Positions 24,576 through 30,853 of a DNA stretch of 63,266 bases are shown here, piece by piece (position 1 is the first letter of the stretch; each line of letters opens with the position of its first letter). The notes beneath the pieces were generated by a model that saw only the letters and a list, made by a program, of their open reading frames with translations, was not told the DNA's origin and did not search any database. Made by a program: the position numbers and the translations under genes. This DNA comes from an uncultured Pseudoflavonifractor sp. GTDB taxonomy: Bacteria > Bacillota > Clostridia > Oscillospirales > Oscillospiraceae. Where the stretch lies: the NCBI GenBank assembly GCA_947383685.1, contig CANDEE010000002.1, positions 1 to 63,266 on the forward strand. The letters run 5' to 3'.

Positions 24576-24914
24576 TTGGATATGGCTCTTTTTATGCAAA
24601 ATGTCAAAAAATATTGTCAACTCCAAGGGGTAAAGCCTAAAACCGCCTGCCGCGAAAGTGGGGCCGGAGAGGGCCTTATGAACAACGTGGCATCAGGAAG
24701 CGCCCCGTCTGTCGAAAAGGTGCAGCTCCTGGCCACCTATCTGGGCGTCACCACCAGTGATCTCCTGGGGGAAAAACAAAACGGCCCCGACGCCATTCCC
24801 ACCGGTGATGAACGCCTGATGAAAATGGAACGTCTCTTTTTGTCTCTCCCCCAGAAACGCCGAGAAGAAGTTCTGCACTTCATGGAGTACCTTTCAGCCC
24901 AGCCAGACACATGA
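24576..24914 (+). CDS. XRE-family regulator, tandem paralogue 1
   Basis: 112 residues from TTG 24576 (AGGTGGTGA upstream), or from ATG 24582. It has an XRE domain (GVKPKTACRESGAGEGLMNN, ATYLGVTTSDLLGEKQNGP) and a C-terminal helix (PQKRREEVLHFMEYLSA). The segment LATYLGVTTSDLLGEKQNGP is identical to that of the next gene, so the two arose by duplication. Their recognition helices differ (GAGEGLMNN against GVGNSFLSM), implying different operators. Confidence 0.75.
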   Translation: MDMALFMQNVKKYCQLQGVKPKTACRESGAGEGLMNNVASGSAPSVEKVQLLATYLGVTTSDLLGEKQNGPDAIPTGDERLMKMERLFLSLPQKRREEVLHFMEYLSAQPDT

Positions 24915-24946
24915 CTAAGTGTGACTTACATTCATATCATAAATCC

Positions 24947-24984
24947 AATATTTTGAATTGTCAATGGCATAAGTTCAAAATATT
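24947..24984. promoter_or_regulatory. 11-bp inverted repeat upstream of regulator 2
   Basis: AATATTTTGAA (24947-24957) and TTCAAAATATT (24974-24984) are perfect inverted repeats with a 16-base spacer, in the leader of the XRE gene at 25032. They form a likely operator pair or a paired-site operator. Confidence 0.5.
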
Positions 24985-25031
24985 AAATTCTGTTGAAAAC
25001 GCCAAATTCTTTATTGTAGGTGGTGATAGCC

Positions 25032-25367
25032 TTGGATTTGCAAATTTTTGTTCAAAATGTTGAATCGCGTTGCAAGGCCCTTGGCATCCTCCCCACCGTT
25101 GCCTGCCGGGAAAGTGGCGTTGGAAATAGTTTTCTTTCAATGGTTAAAGCTGGAAGTGCCCCCTCTATTCTCAAGGCACAAAAACTTGCTACTTATCTCG
25201 GCGTCACCACCAGTGATCTTCTGGGCGAAAAGCAAAACGGCCCCGGCGCCGTTTCCGACGCCGAAGCCGCTCTAAACCAGGAGATCATCTCCCGGCTTGT
25301 GCAGTTGTCTCCCGAGGAGCTGGAGAAGGTGGACGCTTTTGTTCAAGGGCTTTTAGCAGCTCGTTGA
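25032..25367 (+). CDS. XRE-family regulator, tandem paralogue 2
   Basis: 111 residues from TTG 25032 (LDLQIFVQNVESRC); the leader AGGTGGTGATA is the same as that of paralogue 1. It has the XRE domain GILPTVACRESGVGNSFLSM and shared LATYLGVTTSDLLGEKQNGP. The C-terminus (ISRLVQLSPEELEKVDAFVQ) is an oligomerisation-like helix. It probably acts as repressor or antirepressor alongside its neighbour. Confidence 0.75.
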   Translation: MDLQIFVQNVESRCKALGILPTVACRESGVGNSFLSMVKAGSAPSILKAQKLATYLGVTTSDLLGEKQNGPGAVSDAEAALNQEIISRLVQLSPEELEKVDAFVQGLLAAR

Positions 25368-25428
25368 GCTTCTTCTTCTCTTCAAAGGTCAGCCCTGCTA
25401 TGTACCGCCTGGCTTCATCTTCCGACAT
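25285..25428 (-). CDS. Small hypothetical phage protein
   Basis: 47 residues (MSEDEARRYIAGLTFEEKKK...). Start ATG 25428 with GGGGTGGG upstream. Mostly helical and charged, it overlaps the end of the plus-strand regulator by 83 bases in antisense. Similar short proteins occur near phage regulators, but no function is known. Confidence 0.45.
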   Translation of the reverse strand: MSEDEARRYIAGLTFEEKKKLNELLKALEQKRPPSPAPRETTAQAGR

Positions 25429-25506
25429 ATGCCCACCCCTCTTAATTAGAACATCCGTTCTATCTCTGCTTCTCATTATAGACCGAACGCTCCCATCCGT
25501 CAAGCC

Positions 25507-25722
25507 CTATATGGGGTAGGCGCTGCCGTCTGTTGCCACAAGAAACAGTTCCTCCACGGGGAGCATAAGGGCACGGGCCAGCAGGATCGCAACATCGACC
25601 CGGGGGATATGCCGCCCGGTCTCAATGTCGCTGACGGTATGCTGACCGATCCCGGCCATTCGGGCCAGTTCGGTTTGGGACAAGCCCAGTTCTTCCCGCC
25701 GTTCCCTGACTTTAATTACCAT
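25507..25722 (-). CDS. XRE-family regulator
   Basis: 71 residues starting MVIKVRERREELGLSQTELA. It is a compact XRE domain (RMAGIGQHTVSDIETGRHIP, ILLARALMLPVEELF). Its start lies about 220 bases from the divergent exonuclease gene at 25945, so both may be controlled from the shared intergenic region. Confidence 0.8.
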   Translation of the reverse strand: MVIKVRERREELGLSQTELARMAGIGQHTVSDIETGRHIPRVDVAILLARALMLPVEELFLVATDGSAYPI

Positions 25723-25795
25723 TATCTGCACTCCGCCCCTAAATAAAATCATATTCAGGGAATAATTTTACACGATTTTTGTCGAAAGATACGCC

Positions 25796-25815
25796 CTTAG
25801 CGGATAGTCGCTAAG
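25796..25815. promoter_or_regulatory. Hairpin/operator in the divergent control region
   Basis: CTTAGCG (25796-25802) and CGCTAAG (25809-25815) are perfect inverted repeats with 6 bases between them, in the intergenic region of two divergent genes. No T run follows, so a protein-binding site is more likely than a terminator. Confidence 0.4.
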
Positions 25816-25890
25816 ATTCCGTCATTTTGCAGGGCTTTGCCCCGATTAGTATTGGCACCATCCGCTCTGCTATGAGCGGTAAAATTTTCC

Positions 25891-25909
25891 GGTGTTCAAT
25901 TTGGACACC
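25891..25909 (+). repeat. 19-bp hyphenated palindrome, copy d
   Basis: GGTGTTC AATTT GGACACC, 36 bases before the start of the exonuclease-BRCT gene, in the divergent control region. Confidence 0.7.
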
Positions 25910-25944
25910 GTTGCCTTGTAAACAGATATAAAGGGTGATATGTC

Positions 25945-27108
25945 GTGCGCTTTTTGGTTATTGACATAGAGACTCCAAACAGGCAAAATAACAGGATATC
26001 AGCCATAGCCTGTGTAATCTTGGATGGCGGAAAAATCACGGAAAGAAAATACTCTTTATGCAATCCCGAAGTCCCTGTAGAACCCTTCCATGAGGCATTA
26101 ACAGGTCTTTCCGACAAACTGTTGAATAAAGCCCCTACGTTTCTCGAGTTGTGGCCCACCCTTGCACCTCTGTTTGAAAACGCTGTTATTGTCGCCCATA
26201 ACGCTCCCTTTGATTTAAGCGTGTTGCAAAAATGTCTTGCTGATTACCAATTTCCCACGCTTACAGGCCAGTATTGTTGTACTTATAAAATGGGACGGCG
26301 CATGTGGCCGCAGCTGGAAAACCACAAGCTAAACACTATCTGTAAGTACCTGAAACTCCCTCTTGACCATCATAAGGCCGACAGTGATGCTTCAGCTTGC
26401 GCCAATATTCTATTAGCAATGGCAAACAATGGTTTCCCCATTGAGGAATATATTTCCTCAATCCCTTCTAATTATGCCGACTCATCATGTAGTCCTACAC
26501 TCCGGGTAAAGCCTTCTGAAAAGACAGAAAAAATAAATGAACTTCTGGGAATTCTCTCTGATATTTCGGCAGATGGGAGCTTAAGCGAAATAGAGATTCA
26601 GCGCTTGGTTAATTGGCTTACACGGCATGAAAATCTGCGTGGAGAGTATCAATTTGATGAAATATATGACACGATCTCTTCATCTCTGGATGATGGGTAT
26701 ATAGACAGTGATGAGTTAGATTCCCTATTATCCCTTTGCCAGTTCCTCACCGATCCCGTTGGCAATATAAAACCTGTGGAGAGAATTGATTTACAAGGAA
26801 AATCCGTTTGTCTGACAGGCACTTTTGACTGTGGAAGCAAAGCTGAGGTTGAAACACTCATTAAAAATCGAGGGGGAGCTGTGCTCCCGAGAGTTGTTCA
26901 AACTCTGGATTTTCTCATTGTGGGTGGACAAGGAAGTTCTGCCTGGGCTTCTGGGAATTACGGCACAAAAGTCAAAAAGGCATTAGTTCTTCAGTCCAAA
27001 GGGAATCCAATACAAATCGTTCGTGAAGAAGATATCTTTGGTGTTTGTCGGAAGGAGGCACTACCAAATGGAGAGTCAAATATACTTTCCGGGGCTGGAA
27101 CCACCTGA
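25945..27108 (+). CDS. DEDD exonuclease fused to a BRCT domain
   Basis: 387 residues. A DnaQ/PolC-type 3'-5' exonuclease covers ~1-165 with ExoI VIDIETPN (D7, E9), ExoII AHNAPFDLSVL and ExoIII HHKADSDASACANILL. An acidic helical middle (~190-275, TerB-like feel: DISADGSLSEIEIQRLV) follows, then a BRCT domain (~282-365, KSVCLTGTFD ... YGTKVKKALVLQ). BRCT plus exonuclease suggests action on DNA ends or nicks. It is co-transcribed with a second gene between the regulators and the integrase, a typical place for phage cargo such as defence or recombination genes. Confidence 0.8.
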   Translation: MRFLVIDIETPNRQNNRISAIACVILDGGKITERKYSLCNPEVPVEPFHEALTGLSDKLLNKAPTFLELWPTLAPLFENAVIVAHNAPFDLSVLQKCLADYQFPTLTGQYCCTYKMGRRMWPQLENHKLNTICKYLKLPLDHHKADSDASACANILLAMANNGFPIEEYISSIPSNYADSSCSPTLRVKPSEKTEKINELLGILSDISADGSLSEIEIQRLVNWLTRHENLRGEYQFDEIYDTISSSLDDGYIDSDELDSLLSLCQFLTDPVGNIKPVERIDLQGKSVCLTGTFDCGSKAEVETLIKNRGGAVLPRVVQTLDFLIVGGQGSSAWASGNYGTKVKKALVLQSKGNPIQIVREEDIFGVCRKEALPNGESNILSGAGTT

Positions 27109-27595
27109 CGCCCAAGAGCTTTCTTATCTGCAATCCATTGAACAAAATATGAATGATGCGGTAGAAACTCAAGGGGGAAGTGCTAGCCTATTATCATACA
27201 AATCCAATAAATCTGGGTATAGTGTTGTCATGTTTGGAGTCCTAACTGTCTTTCGCCTTCGGCTTCGTGGCAAGCAAAACTCTATTTCTGTCCCCACTAG
27301 TTTTGAGGATTTGATCCCCGCATCATGGCCAAGAAAACAGTTAAAATCTGAAGATAAATATATTCGGATTGAAATTTCCCCTGCTGCTTTGGATAGCTAT
27401 ACGGAATTTCTCTCCTCTCTTGCCGGAGCCGCTGTGAACCGCTACCCCAAAGAATGGGACTGCTGTTCTCGTTATGTGGAATGCAGCAATGCCAAACGAT
27501 GCGTGCATCCTGATCCTGTGTTCGCTTTGTCATGTGGCTACCGAAAAAATCTCAACTCTGGTCAAATCTTTTACGGAAAAAACCGGAACATCTGA
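27068..27595 (+). CDS. Cys-rich partner of the exonuclease-BRCT protein
   Basis: 175 residues starting MESQIYFPGLEPPDAQELS; the ATG at 27068 follows GGAAGGAGG. It overlaps the exonuclease gene by 41 bases, implying joint production. The C-terminus has a compact Cys/His segment (WDCCSRYVECSNAKRCVHPD ... SCGYRKNL), likely zinc binding. Function unknown; a two-protein module is inferred. Confidence 0.65.
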   Translation: MESQIYFPGLEPPDAQELSYLQSIEQNMNDAVETQGGSASLLSYKSNKSGYSVVMFGVLTVFRLRLRGKQNSISVPTSFEDLIPASWPRKQLKSEDKYIRIEISPAALDSYTEFLSSLAGAAVNRYPKEWDCCSRYVECSNAKRCVHPDPVFALSCGYRKNLNSGQIFYGKNRNI

Positions 27596-27607
27596 AACAA
27601 AAAAGGC

Positions 27608-27626
27608 GGTGTCCGATTTGGACACC
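27608..27626 (+). repeat. 19-bp hyphenated palindrome, copy e (extended hairpin)
   Basis: GGTGTCC GATTT GGACACC between the gene pair and the integrase. The arms extend outward to 12 bp (AAGGCGGTGTCC / GGACACCGCCTT). On the minus strand TTTTTT follows, so this copy could also terminate leftward transcription. Confidence 0.7.
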
Positions 27627-27655
27627 GCCTTAAACCCCACTGGGAGGTGATTGCC

Positions 27656-29152
27656 GTGGAGGCTGCTCAATACCTGCGTAAATCTCGGATGGAAGAAGGC
27701 ATGGACACCCAGGAGGTCCTCTCCCGGCATCGTCAGGCTCTTGGAGAATATGCCAAGGGCCACGATATTCACATCATAGAAACCTACTATGAGGTGGTCA
27801 GCGGCGAAAGCCTCTATGCCCGCCCTGAAATGCTGCGGCTTTTGGAAGATGTGGAAGCAGGAAAGTATGAGGCCGTCCTGGTCATCGACCTGGATCGGCT
27901 CTCCCGGGGACGGATGAGGGATCAGGGCATTATCCTGGATGCCTTCCGGGAGAGCGGGACCAAAATTATTACCCCCGAAAAAACCTTTGACCTCAACGAT
28001 GAGGTGGACGACGAGCTGGCGGAGTTCAAGACCTTCATGTCCCGCCGGGAGTACAAAATCATCAATAAACGTCTCCGTCGCGGGCTCAACCAGTCTATCC
28101 AAAACGGCTGCTATGTCGCCAACGCTCCCTATGGGTACCGCAAAATCTATGTAGACAAAAAACCCACTTTGGAAATCTACGAGCCCGAAGCCCAGTATGT
28201 CCGCATGATATTTGATCTCTATCTCCATGGCTATGGCTGCGTATCCATTGCTCGGGAATTGACCCTGCTGGGCTCCCGCCCCCACCGCTCTGACAAGTGG
28301 AACCGCTCCAGCATTGCCCATATCCTCCGAAACCCCACCTTTACCGGGAAAGTTGTGTGGAACCAAAAAAGCCACATCAAGAAGGGCAGCAAAGGAAATC
28401 CCAAGCACATCACCATTTACAACCCCCGGGAGAAATGGACGATTACCGATGGCCTACACCCAGCCATCATCGACCAAGCCACCTATGACAAGGCCCAAGA
28501 GATCATGGCAGGCCGATACCAGCCCGCCAAAAATGACGGTACCGTCAAAAGTCCTTTGGCGGGACTGGTTCGTTGCTCACAGTGTGGAATTCATATGCAG
28601 CGTTATTATGCCGCGGAGCAACAGGGTAAGATACCTTATTTGATGTGCCGTACCGTTGGTTGCTGTGCCGCTGCCAAATATACCTATGTAGAGGCCGCTG
28701 TCTTGGACCGTCTCCGCCAAAAGCTGGAGGAGCTGACGGTTCACCCTCCGAAAAGCCTTACCCCTGATTTGGCCCCTCTGGAGGCGGAGCTGGCTGCAGC
28801 TCAAAAAGAGCGTGCCGCTGCGGAAGGTCAAAAATCACGACTCTATGAGCTACTGGAGCTGGGTGAATATGACCTCCCCACCTTCCGGGAGCGGATGGCC
28901 GCCGTCAAGGATAAGATCAGCAAGCTGGAGCTACGGATTACCACTGTCAAAACCAGAATCCAGGCTCTCCAATCCACGGAGCCAGACATCCAGGCCCAGA
29001 AGATTATTGCCGTCCTGGATGCATACGAAACCTCTGACGCCGCCCACCGCAACTCCCTGCTTAAGAGCGTAATTGATATGATCTGGTACACGAAGGCCAA
29101 GAAGACAAAGCCCATGGATTTTCAGTTGGAGATTCAATTTAAACCAAACTAA
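27656..29152 (+). CDS. int: Large serine integrase of the prophage
   Basis: 498 residues from GTG 27656 (GGGAGG six bases upstream). The resolvase-type catalytic domain has YLRKS (Ser10 nucleophile), VLVIDLDRLSRGR and the helix EFKTFMSRREYKIINKRLRRGL. The recombinase domain (APYGYRKIY, NPTFTGKVVWN) and a zinc ribbon (CSQCGIHMQ ... CRTVGCC) follow, then a coiled coil. It ends 37 bases before attR. It catalyses integration; excision would need a directionality factor, which is not obvious here. Confidence 0.93.
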   Translation: MEAAQYLRKSRMEEGMDTQEVLSRHRQALGEYAKGHDIHIIETYYEVVSGESLYARPEMLRLLEDVEAGKYEAVLVIDLDRLSRGRMRDQGIILDAFRESGTKIITPEKTFDLNDEVDDELAEFKTFMSRREYKIINKRLRRGLNQSIQNGCYVANAPYGYRKIYVDKKPTLEIYEPEAQYVRMIFDLYLHGYGCVSIARELTLLGSRPHRSDKWNRSSIAHILRNPTFTGKVVWNQKSHIKKGSKGNPKHITIYNPREKWTITDGLHPAIIDQATYDKAQEIMAGRYQPAKNDGTVKSPLAGLVRCSQCGIHMQRYYAAEQQGKIPYLMCRTVGCCAAAKYTYVEAAVLDRLRQKLEELTVHPPKSLTPDLAPLEAELAAAQKERAAAEGQKSRLYELLELGEYDLPTFRERMAAVKDKISKLELRITTVKTRIQALQSTEPDIQAQKIIAVLDAYETSDAAHRNSLLKSVIDMIWYTKAKKTKPMDFQLEIQFKPN

Positions 29153-29185
29153 AAACCCGCAATCCCTTCTGAGATGCGGGTTTTT
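29151..29185 (+). terminator. Integrase terminator
   Basis: AAAAACCCGCA (29151-29161) pairs with TGCGGGTTTTT (29175-29185), ending in a T run. It stops transcription just before attR, so phage transcripts should not enter the host gene. Confidence 0.85.
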
Positions 29186-29188
29186 AGT

Positions 29189-29210
29189 TACTTCCAAAGT
29201 GCTATATCTT
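29189..29210 (+). other. attR of the prophage
   Basis: Phage half-site TACTTCCAAAGTGCT (29189-29203), central AT (29204-29205), then host ATCTT. Joined with attL the host sequence reads AAGATATATCTT, itself a palindrome around the same AT. Confidence 0.8.
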
Positions 29211-29574
29211 ACGACAAGGATTGTATCGAGGACCTGCGCGTTTACCTGACCAAGAGCTCCCAGTGCGCTCTGGACCGGGCCTGCAACGTAAAGGCCGGCT
29301 GCGCTGAACTGTTGTACGTCTCCACCAATGTGGATCCCATCTGCTTCAACAAGGGCTTCTACACCGTGGACGTACGCTACTTCTACCGCATCACCGCCGA
29401 CGCCTTTGTGGGCGCCGCCCGGCCCGTAGAGGTCTCCGGCCTGGCTGTCTTTGACAAGCGGGTCATCCTCTTTGGTGGCGAGGGCAGCTCCAAGACCTTC
29501 ACCTCCGACATGGCCGACTGCCCCGACCTGCAGAACCTGCCCCAGGCCAACCAGCCTGTCGCAGTTGTGGAGGC
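29204..29574 (+). pseudogene. Split host gene, segment 2 of 3
   Basis: About 121 codons in the frame set by the first segment (continuing at TCT TAC GAC from 29207), with no start of its own. It encodes DKDCIEDLRVYLTKSSQCAL, then VDVRYFYRITADAFVGAARP, and reaches QPVAVVEA, where element 2 begins. The reading frame runs on into element 2 until 29857 and is not meaningful there. High Cys content and the conserved-looking DVRYFYRI block argue for a real family. Confidence 0.75.
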
Positions 29575-29591
29575 GGTGATTTATGGGCAAC
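29564..29591 (+). other. attL of element 2
   Basis: The core GTGGAGGC (29567-29574) is shared with attR. The element half-site GGCGGTGATTTATGGGCAAC (29572-29591) is an imperfect inverted repeat (16 of 20) of 39384-39403, which centres the dyad on GT at 29567-29568. Confidence 0.75.
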
Positions 29592-29630
29592 GGCTCAAAA
29601 CACAAGAAAACCCCTCTATAATCGTACGAG

Positions 29631-29660
29631 AGCGGAGGCCGACAATCGGCCCCCGCTCTT
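29631..29660. repeat. Hairpin near the left end of element 2
   Basis: GAGCGGAGGCCGA and TCGGCCCCCGCTC form a 13-bp inverted repeat with one mismatch and a short loop; CTTGTATT follows on the plus strand. The surrounding 29575-29872 contains no convincing gene; a second short inverted repeat GCAATTC gtca GAATTGC lies at about 29695-29712. Confidence 0.45.
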
Positions 29661-29834
29661 GTATTCCTACGCCCCGCAGGGCGTCAGAGCGTCAGCAATT
29701 CGTCAGAATTGCGATAGCGTACCAAACCACTGACCCCGCCTTATGCTCACCTGATGGCCTCCACCCAGCCGCCCCACCGTGGCGGGCCACCCAGTCACAG
29801 GGTCAACTCCTGTCACCCTTTCAAAACAGAAAGC

Positions 29835-29864
29835 AAGGCGGCCAGAGTTTCCCCTGACCGCCTT
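29835..29864 (-). terminator. Terminator after the stalk-domain gene
   Basis: Arms AAGGCGGCCAG (29835-29845) and CTGACCGCCTT (29854-29864), one wobble, followed on the minus strand by a T-rich stretch. It lies just past the stop of the secreted protein gene. Confidence 0.55.
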
Positions 29865-29872
29865 ATGGAAAA

Positions 29873-30793
29873 TCAGTCCGCCGTGTAGCTCTCGGAGGTG
29901 TTGACCACGATGGTATTTCTCACGCCATCCCAAGACACGTTGAAGTCAAAGGCTTGGCCAACATCCCGGAGTTTGAAATAATTGTTATTATTGATCGTAT
30001 AGGCCGTAAGTTGAATAGACTGTCCATTCAAATAAATGGTCGATGAATTAAGTATGGCGGTCTTATCCGTTCCATCGCCCGGAGAAAGCTCTCCGCCAAC
30101 CGCAGTATAATGTTTATTGGAGATAAGATTGATTGCGTTGTTTTTACCATCCCAAGTGACTTCAAATTGCTTTTCTGTACCATTTAGTACTAATGCCAAG
30201 TCCCGGAGCTTAAAATAATTGTTTTGATTGATCGTATATGCGTCAAAGGCTATCACTTGTCCATCCACCTGTACTCTTGAGCAATTGGGAACTGCGGGTA
30301 TAGCTCCAGTTTCTACTGAAGGTACTAATGGGGCAGAAGAACCCACCACGCGGAAAATCATGTGATAGGTATACATGCCAAAGTCGCCATCCATAAATTC
30401 CGCTATATCTGCCGCAAGATCATATTCAGCGCTGGCACCGTCAAAATCGAGCGATACAAAATCCATTGCCGGCGTGGTAGCTATATCCTCATTTAGTGTT
30501 TGATTGAAAAGGACGTTTTCATCGTCCCAGAAATAGAGATACTCAATACCGCCGATCCAAGCTGGATTCTGCCGTACAGTGATAGAGGCACCAGCTTGAA
30601 CCGTTATAAGCGGGAGTCCATCATCTGTAGTCTCAACACTCTGAATAGCGTTTCCATCATGGCCCAACAAAAACGGCCCAACTTCCACTTCTACCATCGG
30701 GGGTATAACTTCCGTTGCTACTACCGATGTGATAGGCAACAAGCCAACGGCCAGCAGCAAAGAGATTACTTTCCAAAAAATTTTCCTTTTCAT
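29873..30793 (-). CDS. Secreted protein with two stalk (copper-amine-oxidase N-like) repeats
   Basis: 306 residues. Signal peptide MKRKIFWKVISLLLAVGLLP with likely cleavage near VVATE. A unique beta-rich domain covers ~30-165, then two repeats: AFDAYTINQNNYFKLRDLAL ... FEVTWDGKNNAINL, and LTAYTINNNNYFKLRDVGQA ... FNVSWDGVRNTIVV. Such repeats are common in secreted proteins of Firmicutes and may bind the wall or form a stalk. It is cargo of element 2, next to an SLH protein, so both may alter the recipient surface. Confidence 0.8.
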   Translation of the reverse strand: MKRKIFWKVISLLLAVGLLPITSVVATEVIPPMVEVEVGPFLLGHDGNAIQSVETTDDGLPLITVQAGASITVRQNPAWIGGIEYLYFWDDENVLFNQTLNEDIATTPAMDFVSLDFDGASAEYDLAADIAEFMDGDFGMYTYHMIFRVVGSSAPLVPSVETGAIPAVPNCSRVQVDGQVIAFDAYTINQNNYFKLRDLALVLNGTEKQFEVTWDGKNNAINLISNKHYTAVGGELSPGDGTDKTAILNSSTIYLNGQSIQLTAYTINNNNYFKLRDVGQAFDFNVSWDGVRNTIVVNTSESYTAD

Positions 30794-30853
30794 GTTTGAA
30801 TCTCCCTTATTTTTGATTTTCTAACCAAGTATTGGAACTACAAGTCCATCATG

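Larger units (their letters stand above)
342..29203. mobile_element. HK97-type siphovirus prophage, 28.86 kb
   Basis: Complete-looking temperate phage: portal, prohead protease, major capsid, head-tail connectors, tail tube, frameshifted tail chaperones, tape measure, tail tip, holin, amidase, TerS-TerL, HNH, DnaB helicase, initiator, ParA, repressor-type regulators and a large serine integrase. It is bounded by attL and attR whose phage halves form one near-perfect dyad. It sits inside a host coding sequence, and excision would restore the frame exactly. No structural gene looks broken, so it may be functional. Confidence 0.9.

Noticed and set aside
29695..29718. GCAATTC gtca GAATTGC followed by GATAGCG as an origin of transfer
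   Set aside because: The inverted repeat is only 7 bp and GATAGCG occurs in several coding regions by chance; no link to a relaxase could be shown. It is mentioned in the hairpin entry only.
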